DNA from: JAYFNU01 sp964460755
Lineage (GTDB): Bacteria > Bacillota > Clostridia > Oscillospirales > Ruminococcaceae
Reading direction: 5' to 3'
Assembly: GCA_964460755.1 (NCBI GenBank)
Contig: CAYWQL010000001.1
Span: 60,232-124,231 of the forward strand
Length of the DNA: 64,000 nucleotides
In this document: positions 25,956-34,940 of the stretch, one piece after another
How the letters are laid out: each line of letters starts with the position of its first letter
Numbering within the stretch: position 1 is the first letter of the stretch
Translations under genes and position numbers: made by a program
Notes under the pieces: generated by a model
The model's database searches: none
Seen by the model: the letters and a program-made list of their open reading frames with translations, nothing else
Told to the model about the DNA's origin: nothing

Positions 25956-25956
25956 G
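24901..25956. repeat. 1056-bp perfect direct repeat, copy A
   Basis: Identical by line-by-line reading to 26997-28052 (offset 2096). It covers codons 1-351 of the first GT-C-like gene and ends one base outside the ATG; the bases on either side differ at once. Confidence 0.9.
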
Positions 25957-25978
25957 TGTTTTTACCCCTTATATTTGT

Positions 25979-28051
25979 TTATTCAGCGGTGAAGTCGGTT
26001 ATTTTATATATTTTCATTTCACTGTTTTCAAATACGAGCGTGCCGTATTTTCCCCTAACGGAGAAATCGGGCGTAACATAGTCGTTTATTATTATATAGT
26101 CGCACCCCTCGTTTGCAAGAAGCACGCACATACTGTCGTCAAGATAGTCATAAAGAAAATGAAGCGTGCTTTCCCGACGAAGCTTTTCTTCGGTGTTGTC
26201 ATTGGTGTCGTCCATGGTCACAAAGCGCGTTCCTTCAAGATAAAAGCTTCGCTCGGAGAATGACGTGCCGTTGAAGAAGGTGTTGCAGGTAAGATAACGC
26301 GAATCGGCAATTATCGCGTCTTCCTCGGTGTTGTCCCGAAGCCAAATATACGCTTCATATTCCGGAACGGAAACACAAAACGGTCTTTCCTCGTATGAAA
26401 CCCCTGTGTTAAGCTCATACGCCGTGGTTAGCCTTTCGTGTGAGAAGCGGGAATAACGCGCAGCGGCCAAAATACCCTCTTTGAGAATCGGAGGATAGTC
26501 GCCGTAATAATACTTTACCGCGTCCATTGTGCTTGTCGCGAGGAGAATAGCGGCTACACATCCGGTCATTGCGATTATAAATGGTTTTGTCTTTTTGCCG
26601 TCGGCTTTTTTGAGGAGGGAGAAAAGTATGTAAATGAGCGAAATAACCGCAAAGGGTATCATAACGAGAAGGAAGTACCATTCGCTGCTTCCGGTCTGCT
26701 TAAAGAAACATACGAAAATATAACCTATGATTAATCCGCCCGCCGTGAAATCAACGAGCAAATTGTGCTCTTTTTTGAAAACGCAGTAATAGACGATTAT
26801 GAAAACGATGGCGGCGGTTAAAACAGGGTCGAAGGTTATCACCTGATAGAAAAAGCAAAGCGCATAGTATAAAAGCGGAGAAACGGAGTTGACTATCCCA
26901 TAGGCGAACTCGGTGCGCTGGGCGGAATACAGAACGCTGAACGATACCGTATCGCCGCCGACATAAATAAGGCAGTAGCAAGCGAAGAAGGGCAACGCGA
27001 ACAGCAGACCCTTAAGGATAACGCTCCAGTCCTTTTCGCGAATAAGCCGAAGCAGTAAGCAAAAGCATATGCCGAAAAGAACGGTTACCGCGAGAGGGCC
27101 CTTTCCGCCCGTCGTAACGAGCAGGCATATGAGCGAGGCGACGTGGCAGCGGTTGATTTTCCTTGAGCTTGTTTCCTCAGCCTTAAAAAACAGAAGAACC
27201 GTCAGTATCGCGAAGGCGAGCCCAAAGGGGTAGCCGATGGTGTCGCGAAAGAGGTACATAGCCGATGTGCCGGAGGGGATAACGACGGCAAAAACACAGG
27301 CGACAGCGGTAAGAATGTTGCTTTTCAACGCCTTCTTCGCAAGGCAGGCTATTGCCGCCGCAATGAGTGGAGAAATGGTGATAAGGGTAAGCTTTGTCGT
27401 TACCTCGAAGGCGTCAATATTTGTGCAAAGCTTCATTATTGCGCCGTAGGCAAAATAGAGTATATGATAACGGTGCTCGGTTCCGCTCATTTGAAGGAAG
27501 GTCATGGGGAAAGAACGGGAAGCGGAAACGGTCAGCGAAACACCGTTCATTGTGTCGTGAAAATAACCGCGGGCTCCCGCGAGAAGCGGGTCAAGATTAG
27601 CGGCGGAAAGGGTAATAAAGCTTGCGGCAAGCGCGAAGGCACCGACGATAAGGGCAATTCTCATTTCACCCTCGTCAGCCTTTGCCGAAAGAGAAAGGCC
27701 GCGTTTTAAAACGAGCACGACAATCGAGCCGAGCGCGAGCGCAAGCACGCCGTATTTTATGTAATCCATTGCGCCGAAGGGCGCAAAGAGAAAGTAGACG
27801 GCGCAAAGAGCGGCTATGCCAAAGGCATAGGAAAGGGTTAAGCCCTCAAGCGGCGAAAGCTTTAGATTAAAAAGCTTGTATATCGCGATACCCGGCAGAG
27901 CGACGGCTAAGACCTGAAAAAGAAGGAACTTCAAAATATCAAGAAGCGGCATAGCGAGAAAAACATATGCCGCGACGCCCCATAGAAGATAACCCGCGGC
28001 GATTATCACAACAGCATATTTTGTCGTGCCAAGCTTGGCTTTTAGTTTCAT
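25979..28051 (-). CDS. GT-C-like integral membrane protein (copy 2 of tandem pair)
   Basis: A 690-residue paralogue of the preceding entry and the first gene of the operon. Residues 1-351 are identical to copy 1, then the middle section (about 352-590) is clearly different in sequence but similar in hydropathy. The C-terminal region (SERSFYLEG, TEEKLRRESTLHFLYDYLDD, EGCDYIIINDYVTPDFSV) is again closely related. It has about a dozen membrane helices and the YIWLRDNTEEDAIIADSRY motif. The ATG is preceded by GGAGG. Most likely a lipid-linked-sugar glycosyltransferase of the cell envelope, but no substrate can be named. Confidence 0.75.
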   Translation of the reverse strand: MKLKAKLGTTKYAVVIIAAGYLLWGVAAYVFLAMPLLDILKFLLFQVLAVALPGIAIYKLFNLKLSPLEGLTLSYAFGIAALCAVYFLFAPFGAMDYIKYGVLALALGSIVVLVLKRGLSLSAKADEGEMRIALIVGAFALAASFITLSAANLDPLLAGARGYFHDTMNGVSLTVSASRSFPMTFLQMSGTEHRYHILYFAYGAIMKLCTNIDAFEVTTKLTLITISPLIAAAIACLAKKALKSNILTAVACVFAVVIPSGTSAMYLFRDTIGYPFGLAFAILTVLLFFKAEETSSRKINRCHVASLICLLVTTGGKGPLAVTVLFGICFCLLLRLIREKDWSVILKGLLFALPFFACYCLIYVGGDTVSFSVLYSAQRTEFAYGIVNSVSPLLYYALCFFYQVITFDPVLTAAIVFIIVYYCVFKKEHNLLVDFTAGGLIIGYIFVCFFKQTGSSEWYFLLVMIPFAVISLIYILFSLLKKADGKKTKPFIIAMTGCVAAILLATSTMDAVKYYYGDYPPILKEGILAAARYSRFSHERLTTAYELNTGVSYEERPFCVSVPEYEAYIWLRDNTEEDAIIADSRYLTCNTFFNGTSFSERSFYLEGTRFVTMDDTNDNTEEKLRRESTLHFLYDYLDDSMCVLLANEGCDYIIINDYVTPDFSVRGKYGTLVFENSEMKIYKITDFTAE

Positions 28052-28052
28052 G
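26997..28052. repeat. 1056-bp perfect direct repeat, copy B
   Basis: Partner of 24901-25956; it codes for the first 351 residues of the second GT-C-like protein. Confidence 0.9.
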
Positions 28053-28093
28053 ATTCGCTTTCCTCCGTAACAAGCCGTTACAAATATGATAAT

Positions 28094-28122
28094 AGTTTAC
28101 ATATTCAAATGAAAATTGTAAA
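28094..28122 (-). promoter_or_regulatory. promoter of the GT-C-like pair
   Basis: Minus-strand TTTACA (28117-28122) and TAAACT (28094-28099) with a 17-base spacer. The -10 is the same as that of the riboswitch promoter downstream. Confidence 0.55.
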
Positions 28123-28139
28123 GAGGAGAATAAAGCTGC

Positions 28140-28168
28140 TTGACAAACGGGCGTATTGTTGTTATTAT
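28140..28168 (+). promoter_or_regulatory. promoter of infC-rpmI-rplT
   Basis: TTGACA (28140-28145) and TATTAT (28163-28168) with a 17-base spacer. Confidence 0.8.
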
Positions 28169-28174
28169 ATCTCT

Positions 28175-28301
28175 TGACAATAAAGTAGCACATTATCCGT
28201 GCTCACCGTCCGCCCAAGGTGGCGAGTCGGTCAATACAAGCGAAAAGAAACGAAGATTTCTTTTGTCTGATTGTATTAAGCGCGGAATATCCGCGCTTTT
28301 T
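28175..28301 (+). promoter_or_regulatory. attenuator leader of infC operon, L20-type candidate
   Basis: The leader holds a long hairpin made of AATACAA (28233-28239) with TTGTATT (28271-28277) and inside it AAAAGAAA (28243-28250) with TTTCTTTT (28257-28264). Directly after it is an intrinsic terminator, GCGCGGA / TCCGCGC (28280-28296) with five T. Firmicutes infC operons are controlled by ribosomal protein L20, which binds the leader and promotes termination. The position and the terminator fit this; the L20 site itself was not proven. Confidence 0.7.
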
Positions 28302-28334
28302 GTATTATATTTCGGTTTATGGAGGTGCATCCCA

Positions 28335-28856
28335 ATAAGCGTAAAAGAAGACCAAGCTATCAACGAAGAAATTCGCGACAGCGAAGTGAGAGTAGTCGGC
28401 GCGGACGGAAGCCAACTTGGTATAATGTCCAGCGAAGCCGCTCTTAAGCTTGCCCAGGAGCAAAACTACGACCTTGTTAAAATCGCGCCGACGGCAAATC
28501 CGCCCGTATGCAAAATTATGGACTACGGAAAGTACCGTTTTGAACAGCAAAAGCGCGAAAAGGAAGCGAAGAAAAATCAAAAGGTGGTTGAAATCAAGGA
28601 GATTCGCCTGTCGATAAACATCGGCGACCACGATTTCGAAACCAAGCTTGACCATGCGACAAAGTTCTTGCAGGACGGAAACAAGGTAAAAGCAAGCATA
28701 CGTTTTCGCGGTCGTGAGATGGCTCACGCCTCGATGGGTATCGACACGATGAAGCGCTTTGCCGAAGCGCTTGCGGAGTTCGGTACGGTTGAAAAGGAAG
28801 CCAAGCTCGAGGGTAGGTCTATGCAGATGTTTATCACCCCGAAACCAGCAAAATAA
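28335..28856 (+). CDS. infC: translation initiation factor IF-3 (apparent AUA start)
   Basis: A 173-residue factor that binds the 30S subunit and proofreads start-codon choice. The N-domain starts at QAINEEIRDSEVRVVGADGSQLGIM, the linker is Lys-rich (QQKREKEAKKNQK), and the C-domain has KEIRLSINIGDHDFETK and VKASIRFRGREM. No ATG, GTG or TTG fits: GGAGGTG (28321-28327) is followed 9 bases after GGAGG by ATA at 28335, exactly where the protein should begin. Rare start codons are typical of infC because IF-3 rejects them and so limits its own synthesis. Operon with rpmI and rplT. Confidence 0.9.
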   Translation: MSVKEDQAINEEIRDSEVRVVGADGSQLGIMSSEAALKLAQEQNYDLVKIAPTANPPVCKIMDYGKYRFEQQKREKEAKKNQKVVEIKEIRLSINIGDHDFETKLDHATKFLQDGNKVKASIRFRGREMAHASMGIDTMKRFAEALAEFGTVEKEAKLEGRSMQMFITPKPAK

Positions 28857-28878
28857 ACAGGAGAGGACAAAAGTTACA

Positions 28879-29085
28879 ATGCCTAAGATGAAGACCCACA
28901 GCGGTACAAAAAAGCGTATCACTAAAATCACGAAAAACGGAAAAATCAAACGCGCACATGCGTATAAATCGCATCTTTTGAACGGTCACGGAAAGACCAC
29001 AAAGCGCAAGAGAGCGTTGCGCGCCGCAGCGTATGTCGACAAGACGAACGCGGCAAATATCAAGGTTTTGTTGCCCTATAAATAA
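28879..29085 (+). CDS. rpmI: ribosomal protein bL35
   Basis: A 68-residue, very basic 50S subunit protein. PKMKTHSGTKKR at the start and the KRKRALRAAAYVDKTNAANIKVLLPY end are typical. It starts with ATG 22 bases after infC behind GGAGAGG. Confidence 0.97.
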   Translation: MPKMKTHSGTKKRITKITKNGKIKRAHAYKSHLLNGHGKTTKRKRALRAAAYVDKTNAANIKVLLPYK

Positions 29086-29123
29086 GCGCAAAATCGGCTT
29101 AATTAATTTGGAGGTAAAGTAAT

Positions 29124-29477
29124 ATGGCTCGCGTAAAAGGCGCAATGATGACGCGCAAGAGAAGAAAAAAAGTTTTAAAGCTCGCAAAGGGCTATTTCGG
29201 CAGCAAAAGCACGCTGTTCAAAACTGCTAAACAGGCGGTTTATAAGTCCGGAAGATATGCGTATATCGGAAGAAAACAGAAAAAACGTGATTTCAGAAGA
29301 CTCTGGATTACAAGAATTTCCGCCGCCGCAAAAATCAACGGAATGAATTACAGCACCCTTATGAACGGTCTGAAAAAGGCTAACGTCGACCTCAACCGTA
29401 AGATGCTGTCCGAGCTCGCAATAAACGACCCCGCCGCTTTTACGGCAATCGCCGAAAAAGCGAAGTCGGCTCTTTAA
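29124..29477 (+). CDS. rplT: ribosomal protein bL20
   Basis: A 117-residue 50S assembly protein. [25 protein letters not shown] and the [20 protein letters not shown] motif are diagnostic. In Firmicutes L20 also represses its own operon through the leader upstream of infC. The ATG follows GGAGG and the gene ends the operon at a GC-rich hairpin. Confidence 0.98.
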   Translation: MARVKGAMMTRKRRKKVLKLAKGYFGSKSTLFKTAKQAVYKSGRYAYIGRKQKKRDFRRLWITRISAAAKINGMNYSTLMNGLKKANVDLNRKMLSELAINDPAAFTAIAEKAKSAL

Positions 29478-29490
29478 TTTTTAAACGAAT

Positions 29491-29518
29491 GCCCGTTCGC
29501 GCGAAAGCGCGTTCGGGC
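29491..29518 (+). terminator. terminator of infC-rpmI-rplT
   Basis: GCCCG-TT-CGCGC, a GAAA loop, and GCGCG-TT-CGGGC followed by TTT. A long hairpin with a small internal TT/TT loop. Confidence 0.75.
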
Positions 29519-29663
29519 TTTGCGTGTATTTTAGAAGCTTTATTCGGCGACGCTTTTGCGCTGCCCAAAAGCTTTCGGCGCGCACCGTCGGTTGGCGGCT
29601 TCGCGCTCATTGTATTTTAAGAAACTACACTATTAAGGGAGCTATCGCCGAAAGGACGGACAA

Positions 29664-30437
29664 GTGGACACGATTACAAGCCGCACCAACGAACGGGTGA
29701 AAGAAATATCTGCGCTTTGCTCGGACGCTTCCCTTCGATATGAAAAGGGAGCGTGCGTGCTTTTCGGCGCCAAGCTTTGCGGCGAGGCGTTGCGGCTTGG
29801 CGCGAAGCTTAACGAGGTTTGGTTTACAAAAAGCGCGAATGAAAGCTGCTATTCCCTGTCCGAGCTTATTGAAAACGCCGAAAAGACCGTGCTTATGAGC
29901 GACGGGGTTGAGGAAAAGCTTGCTTATCTTAAAACTCCGACGGGGGTTTTGGCGGTTGCGAAAATACCAGTGTCCGGCGAAAATCAATCCGCGAAAAGAA
30001 GGGTTATTCTTTCAGCGGTTCAGGACCCGGCGAATGTCGGGGCGATAATACGAACGGCGGCGGCTCTCGGAATAGAGGAGGTCGTTTTATCGGGCGACTG
30101 TGCCGATGCTTTTTCTCCGAAGGCGCTTCGCGCTTCTATGGGCGCGGCGTTCGCTGTGGGCATACGCACCTGCAATAGGGTTGAGGACGAAATACAAACG
30201 CTTCAGGAGAAGGGCGTTTTGTGCGTCGCGACCGCCCTTTCGAAAAACAGCGTTCCGATAAGCGAAATAGACAAATCGAAGAGCATAGCGCTCATTATCG
30301 GAAACGAGGGCAGCGGACTTAGTGACGCGATAATCGGGAGATGTGATGTGAGCGCGATAATCCCTATAACGGACAGGGTGGAAAGCCTCAACGCGGCGTC
30401 GGCGTCGGCAATAGCAATGTGGGAGCTTCGAATATGA
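29664..30437 (+). CDS. TrmH/SpoU family RNA 2'-O-methyltransferase
   Basis: A 257-residue SPOUT enzyme that methylates ribose in RNA using SAM. The knot-forming motifs are all present: QDPANVGAIIRTAAALG (motif 1), LIIGNEGSGL (motif 2) and IPITDRVESLNAASASAIAMWEL (motif 3). An N-terminal substrate-binding domain (about residues 1-90, TSRTNERVKEISAL) marks it as RlmB/YsgA-like, with rRNA as the probable target. The start is GTG at 29664 behind AAAGGACGG. It overlaps dprA by ATGA and is the first gene of a very long run of closely spaced genes. No convincing promoter was found in the 186 bases upstream. Confidence 0.9.
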   Translation: MDTITSRTNERVKEISALCSDASLRYEKGACVLFGAKLCGEALRLGAKLNEVWFTKSANESCYSLSELIENAEKTVLMSDGVEEKLAYLKTPTGVLAVAKIPVSGENQSAKRRVILSAVQDPANVGAIIRTAAALGIEEVVLSGDCADAFSPKALRASMGAAFAVGIRTCNRVEDEIQTLQEKGVLCVATALSKNSVPISEIDKSKSIALIIGNEGSGLSDAIIGRCDVSAIIPITDRVESLNAASASAIAMWELRI

Positions 30438-31525
30438 GGGATAAGCGGTTGATGTGGGTTTGGCTGTACAAGGTTTTAGAACCCTGCAACGCCAAGTTTT
30501 TAGAGCTTCTTCGAAAATACGACTATATCGACGAGATATATGAGCGGCGCCAGAGCTCGGATTTGGGGCTTATATTAAATCCGTCGGAATATAAAAGGGC
30601 GCGAACCGTCAGTCTTGAGGAATGTAAAAGGGTTCTCGACGAATGCGACGCTAAGGGCATAACGGTACTTAATTATTCCGATGAGGAATATCCCGAAAAG
30701 CTTCGTCAAACGAGGGTGCCGCCGATGGTGCTCTTTTGTACGGGCGACATATCAGTGCTTGGAGAAAACTCCGTCGCGGGGGTTGGCGCGCGGGAAAGCA
30801 CGCAGTATGGGCGCGACGCGGTTAAGCTCATATGCGAGCCGCTTGTGAGGGCTGGGCTTGTTCTTGTGAGCGGGCTTGCGCTTGGAATAGATGGCGAGGT
30901 ACACAAGGCGGCGCTTGGCGGAAACGGAAAAACCGTCGCCGTGCTTGGGAACGCGATAGATTATACCTATCCGAAGGGGCACGAAGGGCTTCGGGCTGAA
31001 ATTGAAAAAAACGGCTGTGTGGTAAGCGAGTATCCGCCCCATACTGCCGCGATGAGGTATATGTTTCCTCAAAGAAATCGAATTATTTCGGGGCTTTCAC
31101 GGGCGGTCGTTATCTTTGAAGCCGCAAAGAAAAGCGGAACGATGATAACCGCAAGCTGGGCGCTCGACGACGGACGCGACGTTTTCGCCGTCCCGGGAAG
31201 CGTGCTTTCAACCCAAAGTGAGGGCACAAACTATCTTATAAAAAACGGCGCAATTCCCGCGCTTACCGCCCTCGATATTTTCGAGGAGCTGGGAATTGAG
31301 GGCGTGTCGCTCAAGCCGAACGAAAAACTGACAAAGAAACCAATGCCGAAGCTCACTGCGCAGGGAAAAAGGATTTGCGACAGTCTTCTTGACGGAGAGC
31401 TTACGGTTGACGATATACTTGTAAAAACGGAAATGCTCCCGCACGAACTTTTTTCCACCCTTACCGAGCTTGAGGTGGACGGGGTGATTGAGGCGTCGGC
31501 GGGCTCAAGATACAGATTAAAATAA
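30434..31525 (+). CDS. dprA: DNA-processing protein DprA
   Basis: A 363-residue protein that loads RecA onto incoming single-stranded DNA during natural transformation. The ATG at 30434 overlaps the preceding stop codon (ATGA) and has GGGAG eight bases upstream; an upstream in-frame ATG at 30419 has no ribosome binding site. The Rossmann core shows VAGVGARESTQYG, LVSGLALGIDGEVHKAAL, FPQRNRIISGLS and SGTMITASWALDDGRDVFAVPGS. A SAM-like N-terminal region and a winged-helix C-terminus (LTAQGKRICDSLLDGELTVDDIL) complete the family layout. Other competence genes are not in the window. Confidence 0.95.
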   Translation: MRDKRLMWVWLYKVLEPCNAKFLELLRKYDYIDEIYERRQSSDLGLILNPSEYKRARTVSLEECKRVLDECDAKGITVLNYSDEEYPEKLRQTRVPPMVLFCTGDISVLGENSVAGVGARESTQYGRDAVKLICEPLVRAGLVLVSGLALGIDGEVHKAALGGNGKTVAVLGNAIDYTYPKGHEGLRAEIEKNGCVVSEYPPHTAAMRYMFPQRNRIISGLSRAVVIFEAAKKSGTMITASWALDDGRDVFAVPGSVLSTQSEGTNYLIKNGAIPALTALDIFEELGIEGVSLKPNEKLTKKPMPKLTAQGKRICDSLLDGELTVDDILVKTEMLPHELFSTLTELEVDGVIEASAGSRYRLK

Positions 31526-31545
31526 ATTTTCTTTAAGGTGGTAAT

Positions 31546-33642
31546 ATGTCGAAATTAGTGATTGTTGAGTCGCCCGCAAAGGCAAAGACGATAAAAAAAT
31601 ATCTCGGAAAGGGATACGAGGTTATGGCTTCCATGGGGCATATCCGTGACCTTCCGCAGAATTCTCTTGGGGTCAATGTCGATAAGGAATATCGCCCGCA
31701 GTACCTCAACATAAGCGGCAAGGAAAAGCTTATAAAGGAGCTTCAGGCGGCGGCGAAGGACAGCGAATGCGTATATCTCGCAACCGACCCCGACCGCGAG
31801 GGAGAAGCTATTTCGTGGCATCTCGCGTATATTCTAAAGCTGCCTCTCGACGCGGTAGACAGGGTTACCTTCGGTGAAATCACTCAAAAGGGAATAACGG
31901 CGGGAATGAGCGCGCCGCGTACCATTGACCTCGACCTTGTCAATTCCCAGCAGGCGAGGCGTATTCTTGACCGCATTGTCGGCTACAAGCTTTCGCCGTT
32001 TTTGTGGCGTAAGGTTCGCCGCGGGCTTTCCGCGGGACGGGTTCAGTCAATCGCGACGAGACTTATCGTCGACCGCGAGCGCGAGGTCGAAGCCTTTGTG
32101 CCGGAGGAGTTCTGGACGGTCGACGCCATGCTGAAGGCGGCGGGAAGCACCAAAACCTTCGCCGCCCGCTTGAGAACGAAGGAAGGGGTTAACCCCGACG
32201 AATTTAAAATTAAAAACGAGCAGGAAGCAAACGCCGTTTTGGCGGCGCTCGAAAACGCCGAATATGCCATAACCGATATTAAGCGCGGTGTAAGAAAGCG
32301 CGTACCCGAGCCCCCGTTCATTACCTCAACCCTTCAGCAGGAGGCGTCGAGAAGGCTTGGCTTTACGGCGAGAAGAACCATGCGCGCCGCGCAGGAATTG
32401 TATGAGGGCGTGGACGTCGACGACATGGGCTCAACGGGCTTAATAACATATATGAGAACCGATTCGCTTCGTGTGTCGGACGATGCCGTCGCCGACGCGA
32501 ATGGGTATATCCAAAGAGTTTACGGCGAAAAATACGTCTGTCGTACGGGGCGCGTCTATAAGAGAAAGAGCGCGAGCACGGTTCAGGACGCCCATGAAGC
32601 GATACGTCCGACCGTCATCGAGCTTACCCCCGAAAAAGCAAAGAAAAATCTTTCAACTGACCAGTATAAGCTTTACAAGCTTATTTGGGAGCGCTTTATC
32701 GCAAGCCGTATGACCGACCAGATTTTAGATACCATGACGGTCAACATCAAGGCGAACGAATATCTTTTCAGGTCGAACGGACACAACGTTACCTTCGACG
32801 GATTTACGAAATTATATGAGGCGGCGAGCGACGAAAAGGGTGAAACGGTGACCGACCTTCCTTCTCTTGAAGAAAATACAACCCTTCACTGCAAGGAGCT
32901 CAAGCCCGCCCAAAGATTTACCCAACCTCCTATGAGATTTTCCGAAGCGACGCTGATTAAGACGCTTGAGGAAAACGGAATAGGGCGTCCGTCAACCTAC
33001 GCGCCGATTATTTCAACGATAATTGACCGCGGATATGTCGAGCGCGACCAAAAATCACTTAAGCCGACCTCGCTCGGCGTTGTCGTGACGGACCTTATGA
33101 TAGACCAGTTTCCGAACATCGTCGACGAGAAATTCAGCGCCGGAATGGAAAAAAGCCTTGATAAAATCGAAGAGGGAAAAGCCGATTGGGTTAAGACTCT
33201 CGACAAGTTCTATAAGGATTTCGCGAAGACACTTAAAAAAGCGGAGGAAAATCTTGACGGACAGCGCCTTAAGGTGCCCGAGGAGGAAACCGACGTTGTG
33301 TGCGAGCTTTGCGGAAAGAATATGGTTATTAAGACCGGACGCTACGGCAAATTTCTTGCCTGTCCCGGGTTCCCCGACTGCCGCAATACGAAAAAAATCG
33401 TCGTTGAAACCCCCGGCTTCTGCCCGAAATGCGGCGGCAAGATACTCCTTCGCCGCTCACAAAAGGGACGTATATTCTACGCCTGCGAAAAGGGCGCGGA
33501 GTGCGGCTTTATGAGCTGGGATGAGCCGATAGATAAGAAGTGTCCCAAATGCGGCTCGAGTCTTTTTAAGAAAAAAGGCAAGAACTCGTACGAGTATTGT
33601 CAAAAAGACGGCTGTGATTTCAGACAGGACATAGAAAAGTGA
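31546..33642 (+). CDS. topA: DNA topoisomerase I
   Basis: A 698-residue type IA topoisomerase that relaxes negative supercoils. The Toprim domain begins at KLVIVESPAKAKTIKKYLG, ATDPDREGEAISWH carries the acidic metal site, and the active-site Tyr302 lies in GLITYMRTDS. After residue about 580 come three four-cysteine zinc ribbons (CELCG...CPGFPDC, CPKCGG...CEKGAEC, CPKCGS...CQKDGC). Length and domain order match Firmicutes TopA. The gene is 20 bases after dprA. Confidence 0.97.
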   Translation: MSKLVIVESPAKAKTIKKYLGKGYEVMASMGHIRDLPQNSLGVNVDKEYRPQYLNISGKEKLIKELQAAAKDSECVYLATDPDREGEAISWHLAYILKLPLDAVDRVTFGEITQKGITAGMSAPRTIDLDLVNSQQARRILDRIVGYKLSPFLWRKVRRGLSAGRVQSIATRLIVDREREVEAFVPEEFWTVDAMLKAAGSTKTFAARLRTKEGVNPDEFKIKNEQEANAVLAALENAEYAITDIKRGVRKRVPEPPFITSTLQQEASRRLGFTARRTMRAAQELYEGVDVDDMGSTGLITYMRTDSLRVSDDAVADANGYIQRVYGEKYVCRTGRVYKRKSASTVQDAHEAIRPTVIELTPEKAKKNLSTDQYKLYKLIWERFIASRMTDQILDTMTVNIKANEYLFRSNGHNVTFDGFTKLYEAASDEKGETVTDLPSLEENTTLHCKELKPAQRFTQPPMRFSEATLIKTLEENGIGRPSTYAPIISTIIDRGYVERDQKSLKPTSLGVVVTDLMIDQFPNIVDEKFSAGMEKSLDKIEEGKADWVKTLDKFYKDFAKTLKKAEENLDGQRLKVPEEETDVVCELCGKNMVIKTGRYGKFLACPGFPDCRNTKKIVVETPGFCPKCGGKILLRRSQKGRIFYACEKGAECGFMSWDEPIDKKCPKCGSSLFKKKGKNSYEYCQKDGCDFRQDIEK

Positions 33643-34940
33643 TGAGGGTTCGCGTTATCGGCGCGGGGCTTGCGGGCTGTGAAGCGGCAGCCTATCTCGC
33701 CGACAGAGGATACAGCGTAACTCTTTTTGAGCAAAAGCCAAAGAAAAAATCGGCGGCGCATAAGCTTGACAGCTTTGCGGAGCTTGTCTGCTCAAACTCC
33801 TTGAAGGCGGCGCGGCTTGAGAGCGCGGCGGGTCTGCTAAAAGCTGAAATGCGGCTTATGGGCTCGGTATGCCTGTCGGTCGCCGACGGCTGCTCGGTGC
33901 CTGCGGGCGGCGCGCTTGCGGTTGACCGATATGCCTTTTCCGAGGGAGTTACAAAAAGAATTAAACAGAACAAAAATATCGAAATCGTTAATGAGGAAAT
34001 CACGGATATCGACGAAACGGTTCCGACGATTATCGCGACGGGACCGCTTACAGAGGGCGGGCTTGCCGAAAAAATCCGCGAGCTCTGCAAAGGCGAAGCG
34101 GCGCTCAGCTTTTATGACGCCGCGGCGCCCATTGTGTCGGCAAGCAGTATCGACAGGGCTAAGGTTTACGAGGCGTCGCGTTACGACAAGGGCACGAGCG
34201 ACTATCTCAACTGTTATTTTGACAAGGCGGGCTACGAAGCTTTTATCGAAGAGCTTGTTAACGCCGAATGCGCCGAGCTGCACGACGCTGACAAGGATTA
34301 TACCGTCTATGAGGGCTGTATGCCGGTGGAAAAGCTTGCAAAGCGTTCCGCCAACGCGGCGCGGTTTGGTATGATGAAGCCGGTTGGGCTTATTAATCCC
34401 GAAACGGGTCATCGTCCTTGGGCGGCGGTTCAGCTTCGAAAGGAAAACGAAGCGGGCACGATGTATAATCTCGTCGGCTTTCAGACCAACCTGAGGTTCG
34501 GCGAGCAAAAGCGTGTTTTTTCAATGATACCCGGCCTTGAAAATGCCGAATTTGTGCGATATGGCGTTATGCACCGAAACAGCTTTTTAAATTCACCGAA
34601 GGTTTTAAATATTACGCTTAACATAAAAGGTCACGAGAATGTTTACGTCGGCGGTCAGCTTACGGGCTTCGAAGGGTATATGGAAAGCGCGGCAAGCGGG
34701 CTTTTGGCGGCGAGATTTTTGGACGACGCGATGAAGGGCTCAGAGCAAATTATACCGAGCGAAAACACCATGTGCGGCTCGCTTCTTCGGTATATTACCG
34801 CCGAAAACAGGTGCTTTCAGCCGCTCGGCGCGAATATGGGCGTTTTGCCCGAGCTTGGGGAAATAATAAAGGATAAAAGATTAAAATACGAGGCGCTTTC
34901 CAAAAGAGCGCTTCGCGACATGAGGGAGTTTGTAAAATGA
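33642..34940 (+). CDS. trmFO: folate/FAD-dependent tRNA m5U54 methyltransferase
   Basis: A 432-residue flavoenzyme that makes 5-methyluridine at tRNA position 54 with methylenetetrahydrofolate as carbon donor. The FAD site is VIGAGLAGCEAAAYLADRGY, and ELVCSNSLKA holds the conserved Cys50; GVMHRNSFLNSPKVLN and VYVGGQLTGFEGYMESAASGLLAA are further signatures. The ATG lies in the topA stop codon (TGATG), so translation is probably coupled; a GTG one codon upstream is less likely. The dprA-topA-trmFO order is classic for Firmicutes. Confidence 0.96.
   Translation: MRVRVIGAGLAGCEAAAYLADRGYSVTLFEQKPKKKSAAHKLDSFAELVCSNSLKAARLESAAGLLKAEMRLMGSVCLSVADGCSVPAGGALAVDRYAFSEGVTKRIKQNKNIEIVNEEITDIDETVPTIIATGPLTEGGLAEKIRELCKGEAALSFYDAAAPIVSASSIDRAKVYEASRYDKGTSDYLNCYFDKAGYEAFIEELVNAECAELHDADKDYTVYEGCMPVEKLAKRSANAARFGMMKPVGLINPETGHRPWAAVQLRKENEAGTMYNLVGFQTNLRFGEQKRVFSMIPGLENAEFVRYGVMHRNSFLNSPKVLNITLNIKGHENVYVGGQLTGFEGYMESAASGLLAARFLDDAMKGSEQIIPSENTMCGSLLRYITAENRCFQPLGANMGVLPELGEIIKDKRLKYEALSKRALRDMREFVK

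Noticed and set aside
28174..28196. Second TTGACA in the infC leader as a promoter
   Set aside because: The only -10-like hexamer (CATTAT) is 11 bases away, too close.
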